Source: Heliocidaris erythrogramma (taxonomy: Eukaryota; Echinodermata; Echinoidea; Camarodonta; Echinometridae). Taken from it: DNA of 64,000 bases. Numbering within the stretch: position 1 is the first letter of the stretch; each line of letters begins with the position of its first letter. The position numbers and the translations under genes were made by a program. Where the stretch lies: positions 29,507,162 through 29,571,161 of the forward strand of contig CM046864.1 of NCBI GenBank assembly GCA_025617745.1. Direction: 5' to 3'. Shown here piece after piece: positions 12,101 to 20,773 of this stretch. Under the pieces are notes generated by a model. That model did not search any database and was not told the origin of the DNA. It worked only from the letters and a program-made list of their open reading frames with translations.

Positions 12101-15100
12101 AAGAACGATAATTTCCATGCTCATCATAATCTTCAGTCTCTCTTTTGGGTAAGGTCCTGGGAAGCGTTTCATCACGTGTTTTGTCAGTGATTTTTACAGA
12201 CAAATTTGCTCTCAGCCAATCAGATGCAAGGATTTCAGTAGCTTATAACAGTTGTCGGTCAAAATCACTGACAAAACGCTTGATGAAATGCTTCCCTGGT
12301 TGGATCAGCTAGGAAAAATCTTTTCTAGAGGCCTCTAGGGGAAGTCTACTTTGGCTTCAAGTTGATGACTGATATATAAAAAAACATAAAAATGAAAGAA
12401 ACAGATCAGTAATGGTAAGATGAATATCAGATTAAGGATAAAAACATATGAAGATTTTAAAGTCGCAATCAATAGAACACTAATTTTGAAATTCTCTGAT
12501 TTTCTTGGCAAGCAAAGTCACCATTTGTGTTTTAGCATCAATTTAATAAATTTCCATTTTTACCAAAAGAAAATATTTCATCTTATAAGTGCCCTCATAA
12601 TTTATTAGACATAGGATTTCACACATTTCCTCTCTGAAATAGATCAACTTCCTCGTTAGACAGGATTATGAATTTTCCCAGATCAAAGCGATGGGATGAC
12701 TGCTCATAAGGGAAATCTCAGCTTGTTGCACAAAATGCGAATAAAAAATTCCCTTTGGTATGTATCATGAATGTACAGGCGAGCTAATCCCTTCCCTCTA
12801 ACCCACTGACCCTTTGTGCTTAACAAGAATTAAAAGTTTGGTTTTATTCACATGTACAGAATATAGGTGCCTTGAATTATTTTTTCAGGTATTATGGTCT
12901 ATGGATGTGGTTCCCAGAGCTCTTTAAGAGGGTGGAGGCCGGTGGCTCAGCCTGCAGTGAGCTCCAAGAGCTCCAAGACTCCATGGCGCTACCCTCTACA
13001 AATGCCGAAGACAACATCTACAGAGATGGATTCTATACGGCACTCTCCAACCTTCCTGGGAATCTGGTCTCTATCTTCCTAATGGATCGGCTAGGCAGAA
13101 AGTTCCTTTTAAGTAAGATTAAAGTACTTTATTGCCATGAAATGAGATTGAAATAGATATATCAACGACACAACAAAATGAATATCAGATAATATAAGAG
13201 AATATGATAGGTCAGTGTAGTGATCCTTGTGGCACACCCACATGTATATTCAGACCAACATTACGAGTATCAGAAGACTTACTGTAAGTTGGCCTTTTGT
13301 AGGCAGAAATATGAGTGTTTCAAAGGATCATTACCTACTCTGACCTTTATTGTTCTTTTATACAATGATATATTTTTGTGAGTTGTGGATATTTGAATCA
13401 ATTATAGTTTTCGAGAGTTTTAATTTTTGTTCTTTTTTGGGGTGAACGTTAATTCAAAACCTGTACAGTGTGATGTACAGTTTAATCATTGTTGAAAGAC
13501 ATCTACAATCGGTTATGTTAGACGTTGATCAAAGAATAATGAAAAAAAATTTGTACCATCCAGGCTTCTTGGCAGGAATTTGAACACCCTTTGTCCAAAG
13601 AGTGAGATATAGCCTTGAAGCATCCCAGGTGTGGCTGTAAGTCCTCTTATGTATTTAGATATTTAGTACCCTTGTTGATACCTGTGCCACCTCTGGTACC
13701 ATTTTTTCTGAAGTCCCCCACTCTTTATATGAGAGAAGAGTGTGTACATGTATATTTGCAGTTTAAACTCTGGTAATGTCACTCTTATTGCAACTAATAC
13801 CTCTGTCAAATTTCTAAACTGACTCCCCACCGACTCTAAATGACCCGATTCTTGGCCATTCAGAATATCGTAATTTTTTGTTTGGTCAGTTGTCGCTTTT
13901 GGGTTGGTCTTGTTGACTTGACTAAGGTATGATATTTTTATTCCAAAGTCATATGAGGAAAAAAAAACTGGATGTGTTTTTGCAAACTGCAAGAGTTTGT
14001 CTCAGCCTTATTATAAGCATGATTCCTATTGACCTCTGACCTCTATCTCTTTGTTACCAGCCTCGAGCCTGATCATCTCGGGTATCAGTGTTTTCTTCAT
14101 ATGGTTCCTCGAGACCAGGATGCAAGTTCTTGTCATGTCCATCATATTTGGTGCCATCTCTGTAGTGTCATGGAACAGTCTGAGCGTTCTCAGCGTAGAA
14201 CTTTACCCCACCGCTTACAGGTATAGTCTAGAATACCCAAGTAGGTGTTTGTGTTTGTAATTGGGCTTTTATAGATGTGTATCTATCTGATGCTGATCCG
14301 TCTATTAACCTCTTGGGCCTGGGGCAGACCATTAATATCGCCATCCAAAAGACCTGATGCAGAATAATAGCATCTCCACCCCATTTGCTTTTTCTTCCGT
14401 AGGATATGTATTTCCATATTATTTTGTTTTCAAATTGAATAAAGAACCTCTTGCATTTACCGACAGTTCCTAAAGAGGGTGTTGAGTACTTGACATTCAG
14501 AAATTATTATTATGATGTTAATTGAATCAACATAATTACAAAAATGTGACTCAGTCTTGCAACAAAAACAAAAAAAATCACAAAATAGTGAAATGAACTG
14601 GACACATGTGTACATACATGGGACTACACAAACATATGGCAACAGAATTTGATCCAGAGTTGTAAACAATATTTATTCAGATTTGTTTTAAATTATGAGC
14701 GGTCCGTTTTCTTGGAATATTGCTACTATTGGCACATGGAAATTTTTCCTTTTAATCTATTTATTTATTCATTTATTTGTTATTATATTTTTTGGGGGAG
14801 GGGGTTGCTTTACTTCCACAAGAAATCATCCTTTGTAAAACCTTAGTACGACCTTTGCCACTATGTCTTTTGTAGGAGTACATTGTCAGGAGTGCAGTAT
14901 TGAATATGTTACTTAATTTTGTGTCACTTTATCTATCGCAGGAGTACAGCATTAGGAGTGCAGTCAATACTGAACCGGACCGGGGCCATCTTGGGTAGCC
15001 TGATGTTTGGTGTACTGATAGACCTCCATTGTGCTGTGCCTATGATCCTAATAGCATTCATGCTGGCCATCGGTGGTCTGACGGCCTTCACCTTGCCAAA

Positions 15101-15125
15101 CACCACCAAAATAGAGCTGAAATGA
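6178..15125 (+). CDS. SV2/SVOP-family MFS transporter, 10 coding exons
   Basis: Coding exons: 6178-6259, 6939-6983, 8113-8274, 8863-9025, 9749-10016, 10594-10677, 11970-12148, 12889-13112, 14061-14220, 14942-15125 (TGA). All introns are GT-AG and phases join, giving 516 aa. The start ATG has G at -3. An SV2-like entry segment (AIEAAGFGRFH, about residues 38-48) leads into TM1. MFS motif A (GSLADIQGRR) is at about 106-115, SGVGVGGSIP follows near 148, YFSEF near 163 and PESPKYLLE near 232. YYGLWMWFPELFKR (about 329-342) opens the second half, with MDRLGRK near 394 and VELYPTAYR near 447. The large luminal domain of vertebrate SV2 is absent, so size and layout are closer to SVOP (about 550 aa). 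Expected: a 12-TM vesicle or plasma-membrane solute transporter; substrate unknown. Exact orthology within SV2/SVOP is not settled. Confidence 0.9.
6549..6905 (-). repeat. Dispersed repeat (CCTGAAAGGGTTAA family), inverted copy
   Basis: Reverse-complement copy of the sequence at 8455-8770 and 50030-50320. Shared phrases include GTTGCCAATTT, ACCTTATTAGAACCATGTA and TTAGCCCTTAA, and the ends read CCTGAAAGGGTTAA. It lies in transporter intron 1. No coding sense. Confidence 0.65.
7495..8100 (+). repeat. Row of decayed partial copies of transporter exon 3
   Basis: The acceptor and first half of exon 3 (8113 onward: GGTTTTGGAAGGTTCCATG to GTAGAGATCCT) recur upstream at about 7565, 7695, 7829 and 7989, with a further tail near 7500. 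Spacing of the shared AGAGATCCT word is about 129, 130, 124, 161 and 124 bp. Copies carry indels or stops. The one at 7989 keeps an AG and an open frame for about 25 codons before TAA. None has a matching donor, so they are non-coding echoes or decoy acceptors. Confidence 0.85.
8455..8770 (+). repeat. Dispersed repeat (CCTGAAAGGGTTAA family)
   Basis: Direct-orientation copy of the family at 50030-50320, ending in TCCTGTCCTGAAAGGGTTAA. It lies in intron 3 of the transporter. This copy is uninterrupted at the site where the 50-kb copy carries a nested TTAA transposon. Confidence 0.7.
10033..10135. repeat. Imperfect GATAAT/AATAAT microsatellite
   Basis: Runs of GATAATAATGATAATAATGA with point changes lie directly after the donor of transporter exon 5. 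Simple sequence. Confidence 0.7.
10376..10545 (-). mobile_element. tRNA-derived SINE fragment, minus strand
   Basis: Read on the minus strand it shows the SINE body seen at 58055-58346: a gcATTAATGTCcTTTTGCAAGA-like segment, then TTTGCCACTCT, then an AGGTGNAGTAAA.GGGTACCTG segment. The tRNA head is missing. It is an old insertion in transporter intron 5. Confidence 0.6.
11481..11801. mobile_element. MITE with AATAAGCCA termini, copy 1
   Basis: A 321-bp unit starts AATAAGCCAGTTCGGGG and ends CGAAGTGGCTTATT, an imperfect terminal inverted repeat. It is almost identical along its length to 57439-57760. It sits in intron 6 of the transporter. No coding capacity and no clear target duplication at this copy. 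Confidence 0.8.
12155..12299. mobile_element. Palindromic MITE (GGGAGCGTTTCATCA family), copy 1
   Basis: About 145 bp. Both ends read TGGGAAGCGTTTCATCA..TTTTGTCAGTGATTTT in inverted orientation around a core with GCTCTCAGCCAATCAGATGC. It begins only about 6 bp after the splice donor of transporter exon 7. Other copies: 15632, 15834, 54865 and 63747; relatives with different termini: 15330, 46861 and 49606. Confidence 0.85.
14870..14912 (+). repeat. Partial echo of transporter exon 10 start
   Basis: CTTTTGTAGGAGTACATTGT followed by CAGGAGTGCAGTATTGAA mirrors the true acceptor and exon start at 14935-14975 (CGCAGGAGTACAGCATTAGG then AGTGCAGTCAATACTGAA), about 71 bp upstream. It keeps an AG acceptor but no exon-length open frame with a donor. 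It is the same kind of exon-edge duplication as upstream of exon 3. Confidence 0.7.
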
Positions 15126-15329
15126 GTCCCAAAGATGGGACTTTGTTCTTAGAGAGACGTACAACTGGGCCCAAAAGTTTACATAAACCTAGTAATAGAA
15201 AGAACGAGATACACTTTCACAAATTCACTCCTTCCTGCCTACTGTTCTCCTCAGGAGGACAGACAAGTTTGGTCTCTGTTTAATGTGTATAGTATATACA
15301 TCAAGGAAAATGACTCATAATAGGAACGA

Positions 15330-15438
15330 ATGAAGTTGTGAAATTTGCTCTCAACCAATCAGATGCAAGGATTTCAGTAGCTTATAACAGTTATTGCAAC
15401 TTGTCATTGATGACAAGTTTTATGAAACAGGGCCCTGA
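15330..15438. mobile_element. Palindromic MITE relative (ATGAAACAGGGCCCT end)
   Basis: It shares the core AATTTGCTCTCAACCAATCA and GATTTCAGTAGCTTATAACAG with the family at 12155, but ends TTGTCATTGATGACAAG..TTATGAAACAGGGCCCT. It lies about 200 bp after the transporter stop, possibly in its 3' UTR. Confidence 0.7.
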
Positions 15439-15631
15439 TAGAAATGGGTGAAGTTGTGAAAATGTGAGGTAAACTGTTTTTCTTCCAGGTGTATGTCAAC
15501 TCTTGGGCCCAACAGGTATTCTTGAAAGTGATCATACTTCATGCCATGCATACATGTGGTGTAAAGATTTGGTCCAAAGTCAGAAACTGTTTCTCTTCAT
15601 ATTTTGCATATGAGAGCATTTCTCGAGTAAT

Positions 15632-15777
15632 CCTGGGGAGCGTTTCATCAAGTGTTTTTTGTCAGTGATTTTTACTGACAAATTTGCTCTCAGCCAATCA
15701 GATGCAAGGATTTCAGTAGCTTATAACAGTTTGTCGGTAAAAATCACTGACAAAACACTTGATGAAACGCTCCCCTG
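15632..15777. mobile_element. Palindromic MITE, copy 2
   Basis: Complete copy with near-perfect ends (CCTGGGGAGCGTTTCATCAA and its reverse complement) and the common core. Orientation as at 12155. Confidence 0.85.
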
Positions 15778-15833
15778 TTCATGTGACATTGCTAAGGTAG
15801 CTTAGAGCAACGTAGTGGCACAAAAGGACCCGT

Positions 15834-15964
15834 CCAGGGGAGCGTTTCGTCAGTGATTTTTACCGGCAACTGTTATAAGCTACTGAAATCCTTGCATTTG
15901 ATTGGCTGAGTGCAAATTTGTCAGTCAAAATCACTGACAAAACGCTTGATGAAACGCTCCCCTG
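15834..15964. mobile_element. Palindromic MITE, copy 3 (inverted)
   Basis: Complete copy in opposite orientation, only about 57 bp after copy 2. Together the two copies could fold into a large hairpin. Confidence 0.85.
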
Positions 15965-15999
15965 AACGCAAAATGCATATTGCTGAAATTTTATTGTAT

Positions 16000-16840
16000 T
16001 ACATGTAGGTAGAAACATATTGAGCCACACAGAGCGTAAAAATACTTCTACTACCATAAATAGGCTTAATATTACACAAATTGTCTTTACATATGTCACA
16101 TATCAATGTTTATTTCACCAACAGTTTTGTCATTTGCATTCCAGGAGCTTCTTTTTGTGCTACTCTGTTTCACGAAGCTACCTCAGCTCACATAATTTTT
16201 TTTTCCCAATTGTACCAGAACTCTAACATCTCTTAGGCCACTTTCAAGGATACGAGCCGTAGACGTTCAGTCATCATTTTTTTTCTGGATTAGTGTATAA
16301 ATGCTGGTTAATGGCCTGCATTGTCATATGTATTTAAGACAACTCTTGAAGTGCAATTAAATCTTATTATGTATTGATAGGAATTGATATTGTAATTGTG
16401 GCTCTTTTTCATTAATTTAAAGGGGCCTGTTTATTGTATCATTTGGTAGCTTTAAATGAGACCAGTTACCAAGATATATGCCATAAATGTGTTTAGTTCC
16501 ATGTTAACTTGAAATAAGAATCACTTTCAAGTATTGCTTCTGTGAGAGAAATTGCATGTTTAAAGTGTCTCATCATATTTTGCTCTGGATGTTGGGGGTT
16601 CCATGTCGCTATTCTATATTCAGAATATGAGCTTCAAGTTTTAATTCTATTTAGAGATATTGCAAGTTCAAATACACTCTAAATAAACATTTACAGCAGC
16701 TAGTGAGTAGACTTGTTAATGCAACCGTATGCACTCGCATCGAAAAGGTCCCGCGCGGAACCCAAGTCAGACTTGGATTCCGTGTGAGGGGGTTTCATTT
16801 TTTCCTTTAGTTTCTTCATACCGGTTATCATTGACCCAAG
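16000..16840. other. Downstream flank of the transporter gene
   Basis: AT-rich sequence with no recognised gene. AATAAA at 16682-16687 is one possible poly(A) signal for the transporter, but nothing decides between it and nearer variants. Confidence 0.35.
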
Positions 16841-16844
16841 TATA

Positions 16845-17409
16845 ACTGCTATTCTGTGTGCAGGGGTAATTAAAGTTTGTATGGGTGATTGGGATGGTCC
16901 CTATTCACTTGATATGGGTGTATATTTGTTTATATAATCATGTGCTAGCATTAATCTGAAGGGGAAAATAACAGTCACTAATTTTGAAAGGGGTATGTTC
17001 TTTGATGTTAAAGGGAAATCCAACCTTAACCGATACAAGGCAAGGTCTTGAGGTTGATTTTATACACTCTAGTTGTACACAAATTATTTTCTTATGTGAT
17101 TGGCACTGTTTAAGTACTCTATAAATGAAGGCAATTTAGCTACTTGTAAGCGGAATACCCGACTCTGTATTTGACTTGCCTGTACCTGCATGCACCTGCG
17201 TGGAACCCAAGTCTGACTGCTATTTTGTGTGCAGGGGTAAAGTCTGTATGGGTGATTGGGATTGGTGCCTATTCACTTGATTTGGATTAAGATTAAGTAT
17301 ATCTATGTTTATATAATCATGTGCTAGCATTAATCTGAAGGGGAAAATAACAGTCACTAAGTTTGAAAGGGGTATGTTCTTTGATGTTAAAGGGAAATCC
17401 AACCTTAAT
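16845..17409. repeat. Direct repeat pair, about 185 bp each
   Basis: 16845-17029 and 17215-17409 share long identical stretches, such as TAATCATGTGCTAGCATTAA, GAAGGGGAAAATAACAGTCA and GGGGTATGTTCTTTGATGTT. About 185 bp separates them. Segmental tandem duplication or two copies of one repeat; no coding sense. Confidence 0.8.
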
Positions 17410-19422
17410 GCCAAGTTGCTCCGACGGAAAGCAGAAAACTCAGGTGAAATTTTGAACAAAATCAGACAGGCAATATGAAAGTCATGAAATTTCTTGAAGT
17501 TGTAATCACTATACACAGTCATCGGAACTTCAAATGGGCCGAATCGGTAATGTCACTGTGATGTATTGCGGACAACTTTCCCATTCGATCAAACACACAA
17601 AATGACATTTTTTCCAAAACGTATTACTCATGGGATCTTTTTCTTTTCGGAGGACTTATGACAATGTACGGTCCAGACTTCTCACCAGCAGGCACCTGGG
17701 AGCGATTTTGTTACTGCGGGTGCTGTGAGGAAAAAAAAAGGTCATCATTTTAGGGTAACTTTTTAAGTCCAAAAATCTCTGACAAGCAAAAAAAAAAAAA
17801 AAAGGTTCTCAGCATTTTGGGGTCTCTTCTTAAGTTCAAAAATCTCTGACAAGCAAATAATAAAAAAAAAAAAAAAAAAGTCAGTGCATACTTTCAACCT
17901 GCAAAATTCTTTGGTCTTCTCCGATCACCCCCATGTGATTCAGTAAAGCCATATTTCTGTCACTTTGAACCATGTGTGAACTATTTTCTGCACAAAAACC
18001 TGGAGCTCTCGACAAAAAGGGTTGAGTACTACCCCGAGGGAAAAGATATTTAGGAGAAAATCATGCATTTATAACATTTTAGTGTACGGATAAACGAGAG
18101 AGTTGACTGGCAATACTTAACAATCGACTGACCAAATTCCCAGTTTGAGATCCGCATAGCTTTATTCATCTTATTTTTCGAACATTCATAACGTTCTTAT
18201 TATTTGTCCAATTTCTTTCAAATGTTCACCATCCTGTTCCTCGTATTTTGCTGCTTTCACACAAATAAACTTATTACAAAGGTTAGATTGCCATTTTAAT
18301 ATATGTATATGTACATGTACATGTAACACTATTATGCCTGTAATTTGTTGCCAATTTTATATTTATATATTATTTGTTGATGATGTTATATGGGGAACAA
18401 GTTGGTCTAGATTAAACTGAATTTATGTATTTTTATTCTTACTGTACTGGCCTATTTTTAAAATTGAATTATTCCTAATGTGGGGAAAGGGAGCTGGGCC
18501 TTTCCCTCTAATTATTGATCGGTCAAGACATGACCGATTGCCACAAAATTAACAAGGCAATTAATGAGGGCAAATATGTGGGAGGGCTCAGCATCTTATT
18601 GTCACGTTTCCTTTTCACCTCTTCCCCGCCGCCCCCCCCCTCCCTCTCTCTCTGCTGCCCCCCCCCCCCCCCAGTTTGCCACAGGGGACTATACAGTACA
18701 TGATGTGATTCTTATTCTATTAATAAAGAATATTGATATTTATATATTTATGAGTACTATTGCTAATACATGAGTGCGTCAACTTTGTATGCATTCGCTA
18801 AAAATAACAATAAAATGTTATTCCAACAAAAAAGGCAGTGTGCATTGGCTTATTTTTTCAAGAAAATTGTATCAATAGATTTCTATCTCATACACAATTT
18901 CAATATTGCCTTTAATGATTTATTTAAATTTTTTTTCTAATGTTAGGCTCTGGTCATTATTGGTCTCGGTGACCATTTACAAAGAGCTTGTGCCCATATG
19001 CATTCAGAAAGAGAAAAAGAAAGGGAAAGAGAAGAGAGAGGGAGAGAAGGGGGGTCTGGAGAGCTAGACATACAAGTAATATAATAAAAATAGCAATAGT
19101 CTTGCACCAATTGATAATCCTTTAAATAAGCAATCGGAGGGATGAAATAGTGAATTAAACTGTTTACCGGCTGGTTAACTTACCCCCACCACCCCCCCCC
19201 CCGCCCAGATAAAAGAATTAAGAAAAAGAGCGAGAAGAAAAGGAAGGAGCTAGAAGAAGTAGAAAAGAAGATCAAAGAAGAACTAAGAAGAAGAAGCTGA
19301 AGAAGCTTAAGGAAAAAAAAGAAAAGGGGAAAGAAGAAGAAATAAGAACGAGAAGAAGAAAGGAGGAGGAGGAGGAAGAGAGGTGTAGATGGAAAACTAT
19401 GCCAGACCCCTGGCGACTCGAG

Positions 19423-19458
<36 letters not shown>

Positions 19459-19500
19459 CACTGCTTCCAGAAGAAATCGAAATAGCAACCATTAACATTT
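17410..19500. other. Intergenic low-complexity DNA
   Basis: Contents: a duplicated poly-A-bearing segment (17735-17880, TCCAAAAATCTCTGACAAGC twice), poly-C runs (18630-18672 and 19420-19455), and an A/G-only block (19010-19060 and 19200-19390). No coding sequence was recognised. The poly-Gly/Ser/Leu frames here are by-products of composition. Confidence 0.5.
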
Positions 19501-19945
19501 TTCACATTTATATTAATTTCTTTCAAAAGTACGCCTTCAAATACAAGTTATTTTCGTAAGTGGTTGGGAATGTTTCAGGGACTTCCCAAAGTTTTCCCAA
19601 AGTTTCCCCCCCATATGTATGCAAGGCGAATGGAGCGCGGACGTGCAGCGGCGGGTTCGGGAAAAATTTTCGAGACGAATCGACACTGTTCGGGAAAATC
19701 CGTTCTGCCGCTGAACCTTTTGCTAGTCTTGATCTTGAAAACTAGGTATGCAGCAACAGCAAGCAACAGCAGCTGCTGTACAGAAAATAGAATCCTATTT
19801 CCATTGCAATTTTATCCTGAAAATGTTAGTAAATATATTTAATCTGAAACAAAATTATCAAACGTTTGGCGATAAGGGAGACATATAGAGACGACAATAT
19901 TATCTCGATAGTCTTTATTAGATGTCTGAAAACTATAATTATGCA

Positions 19946-19975
19946 TGACGTTATGTCCTATATTCATGATGCAAT
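19946..19975 (+). promoter_or_regulatory. CRE-like and ATF4 (CARE)-like sites upstream of PPP1R15
   Basis: TGACGTTA (19946-19953, CRE-like) is followed 14 bp later by TGATGCAAT (19967-19975), which matches the C/EBP-ATF response element consensus. They lie about 0.8 kb before the PPP1R15 start codon. In vertebrates GADD34 is a target of ATF4, so the placement is what one would expect. The transcription start is not known, and 8-9 bp matches can occur by chance. Confidence 0.45.
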
Positions 19976-20079
19976 GTAAACTCGTATGCGCTCGGCCATT
20001 CGTAGTATACACTCGTACTCGTACTATACTCAAGAAGGCCAAATTATTGCACACTTACGAAATCATACACGACAACCAA

Positions 20080-20586
20080 ATGAAGTTAAGCAATCATGAT
20101 GTATTTCTGCACGTATTAACTAGAAACAACTATCGTTGTCTCTTAAAACTTGAATGTTTTCTTCAGTTTTTCTCATCAGAAATGGATGTGGAGGATATTT
20201 CAACTTGTTTGATCGGTACTGCAATTTGTAAAAATAACTCTGTAAACTCCAACGACGTGGTTTATGAACAATATGTTCCGCCTGTCTCCTCGATTTCAGT
20301 GAATAACTTTGGATCTACCGGCAATACAGTCGTGCACAAAGTGAATGGTGAACCGTGCTGTGTGCATGATGTGTGTTGTATGAATGGACATCTGCGTTTG
20401 AACAGGAGTAGGAACACGAAGAAGTTGTTTTTGAACACCATCCCTCCTGTATCTTATTCGACTAGTAAAATGAAGTTTACCTGGCATAGTTTTTCTTCCA
20501 TGCCTGCGCTTCACACTTATCCACCTGACGACATGGCTACAGCCAGAGCTGACTCCGCTCATCTTCATGATCTTCATCTGATCTAA
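20080..20586 (+). CDS. Long upstream ORF ahead of PPP1R15
   Basis: Open from ATG at 20080 to TAA at 20584-20586 (168 codons); the frame is open even further upstream. An internal ATG at 20182 (AGAAATGG context) would give 134 aa beginning MDVEDISTCL. A frame this long is unlikely by chance in AT-rich DNA. It ends 187 bp before the PPP1R15 ATG in a different frame, with no splice site seen joining the two. I recognise no domain. It could be a large uORF in the leader, an alternative first coding exon, or a separate small gene. Confidence 0.4.
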   Translation: MKLSNHDVFLHVLTRNNYRCLLKLECFLQFFSSEMDVEDISTCLIGTAICKNNSVNSNDVVYEQYVPPVSSISVNNFGSTGNTVVHKVNGEPCCVHDVCCMNGHLRLNRSRNTKKLFLNTIPPVSYSTSKMKFTWHSFSSMPALHTYPPDDMATARADSAHLHDLHLI

Positions 20587-20615
20587 CAAAGTTAGTTTAA
20601 CTTAGGCCTTTGTTC

Positions 20616-20633
20616 ATGACACTGTCGCACTGA
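20616..20633 (+). promoter_or_regulatory. Short uORF (5 codons)
   Basis: ATG ACA CTG TCG CAC TGA lies in the presumed PPP1R15 leader. Short uORFs control translation of vertebrate PPP1R15A and PPP1R15B during eIF2alpha phosphorylation. Confidence 0.35.
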
Positions 20634-20674
20634 ATAACAAGTAGCCTAACGTTAACTTAGGCCTAACTCAAGCC

Positions 20675-20716
20675 ATGAATATTATTATTAGGTCTAACGC
20701 TAGATGTTACAAATAA
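20675..20716 (+). promoter_or_regulatory. Short uORF (13 codons)
   Basis: ATG at 20675 with C at -1 and G at -3, stop TAA at 20714-20716, 57 nt before the main start codon. It is the last uORF before PPP1R15 and so the best placed to gate re-initiation, if the leader includes it. Confidence 0.4.
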
Positions 20717-20773
20717 ATTCTAAGTCAAAGCTGTTTGAAATTTTGATCTGATAAACACTTAAAATCAGTCAAA

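Noticed and set aside
19180..19530. Gly- and Ser-rich minus-strand frames
   Set aside because: Produced by the poly-C run and the A/G block; no start context or conserved motif.
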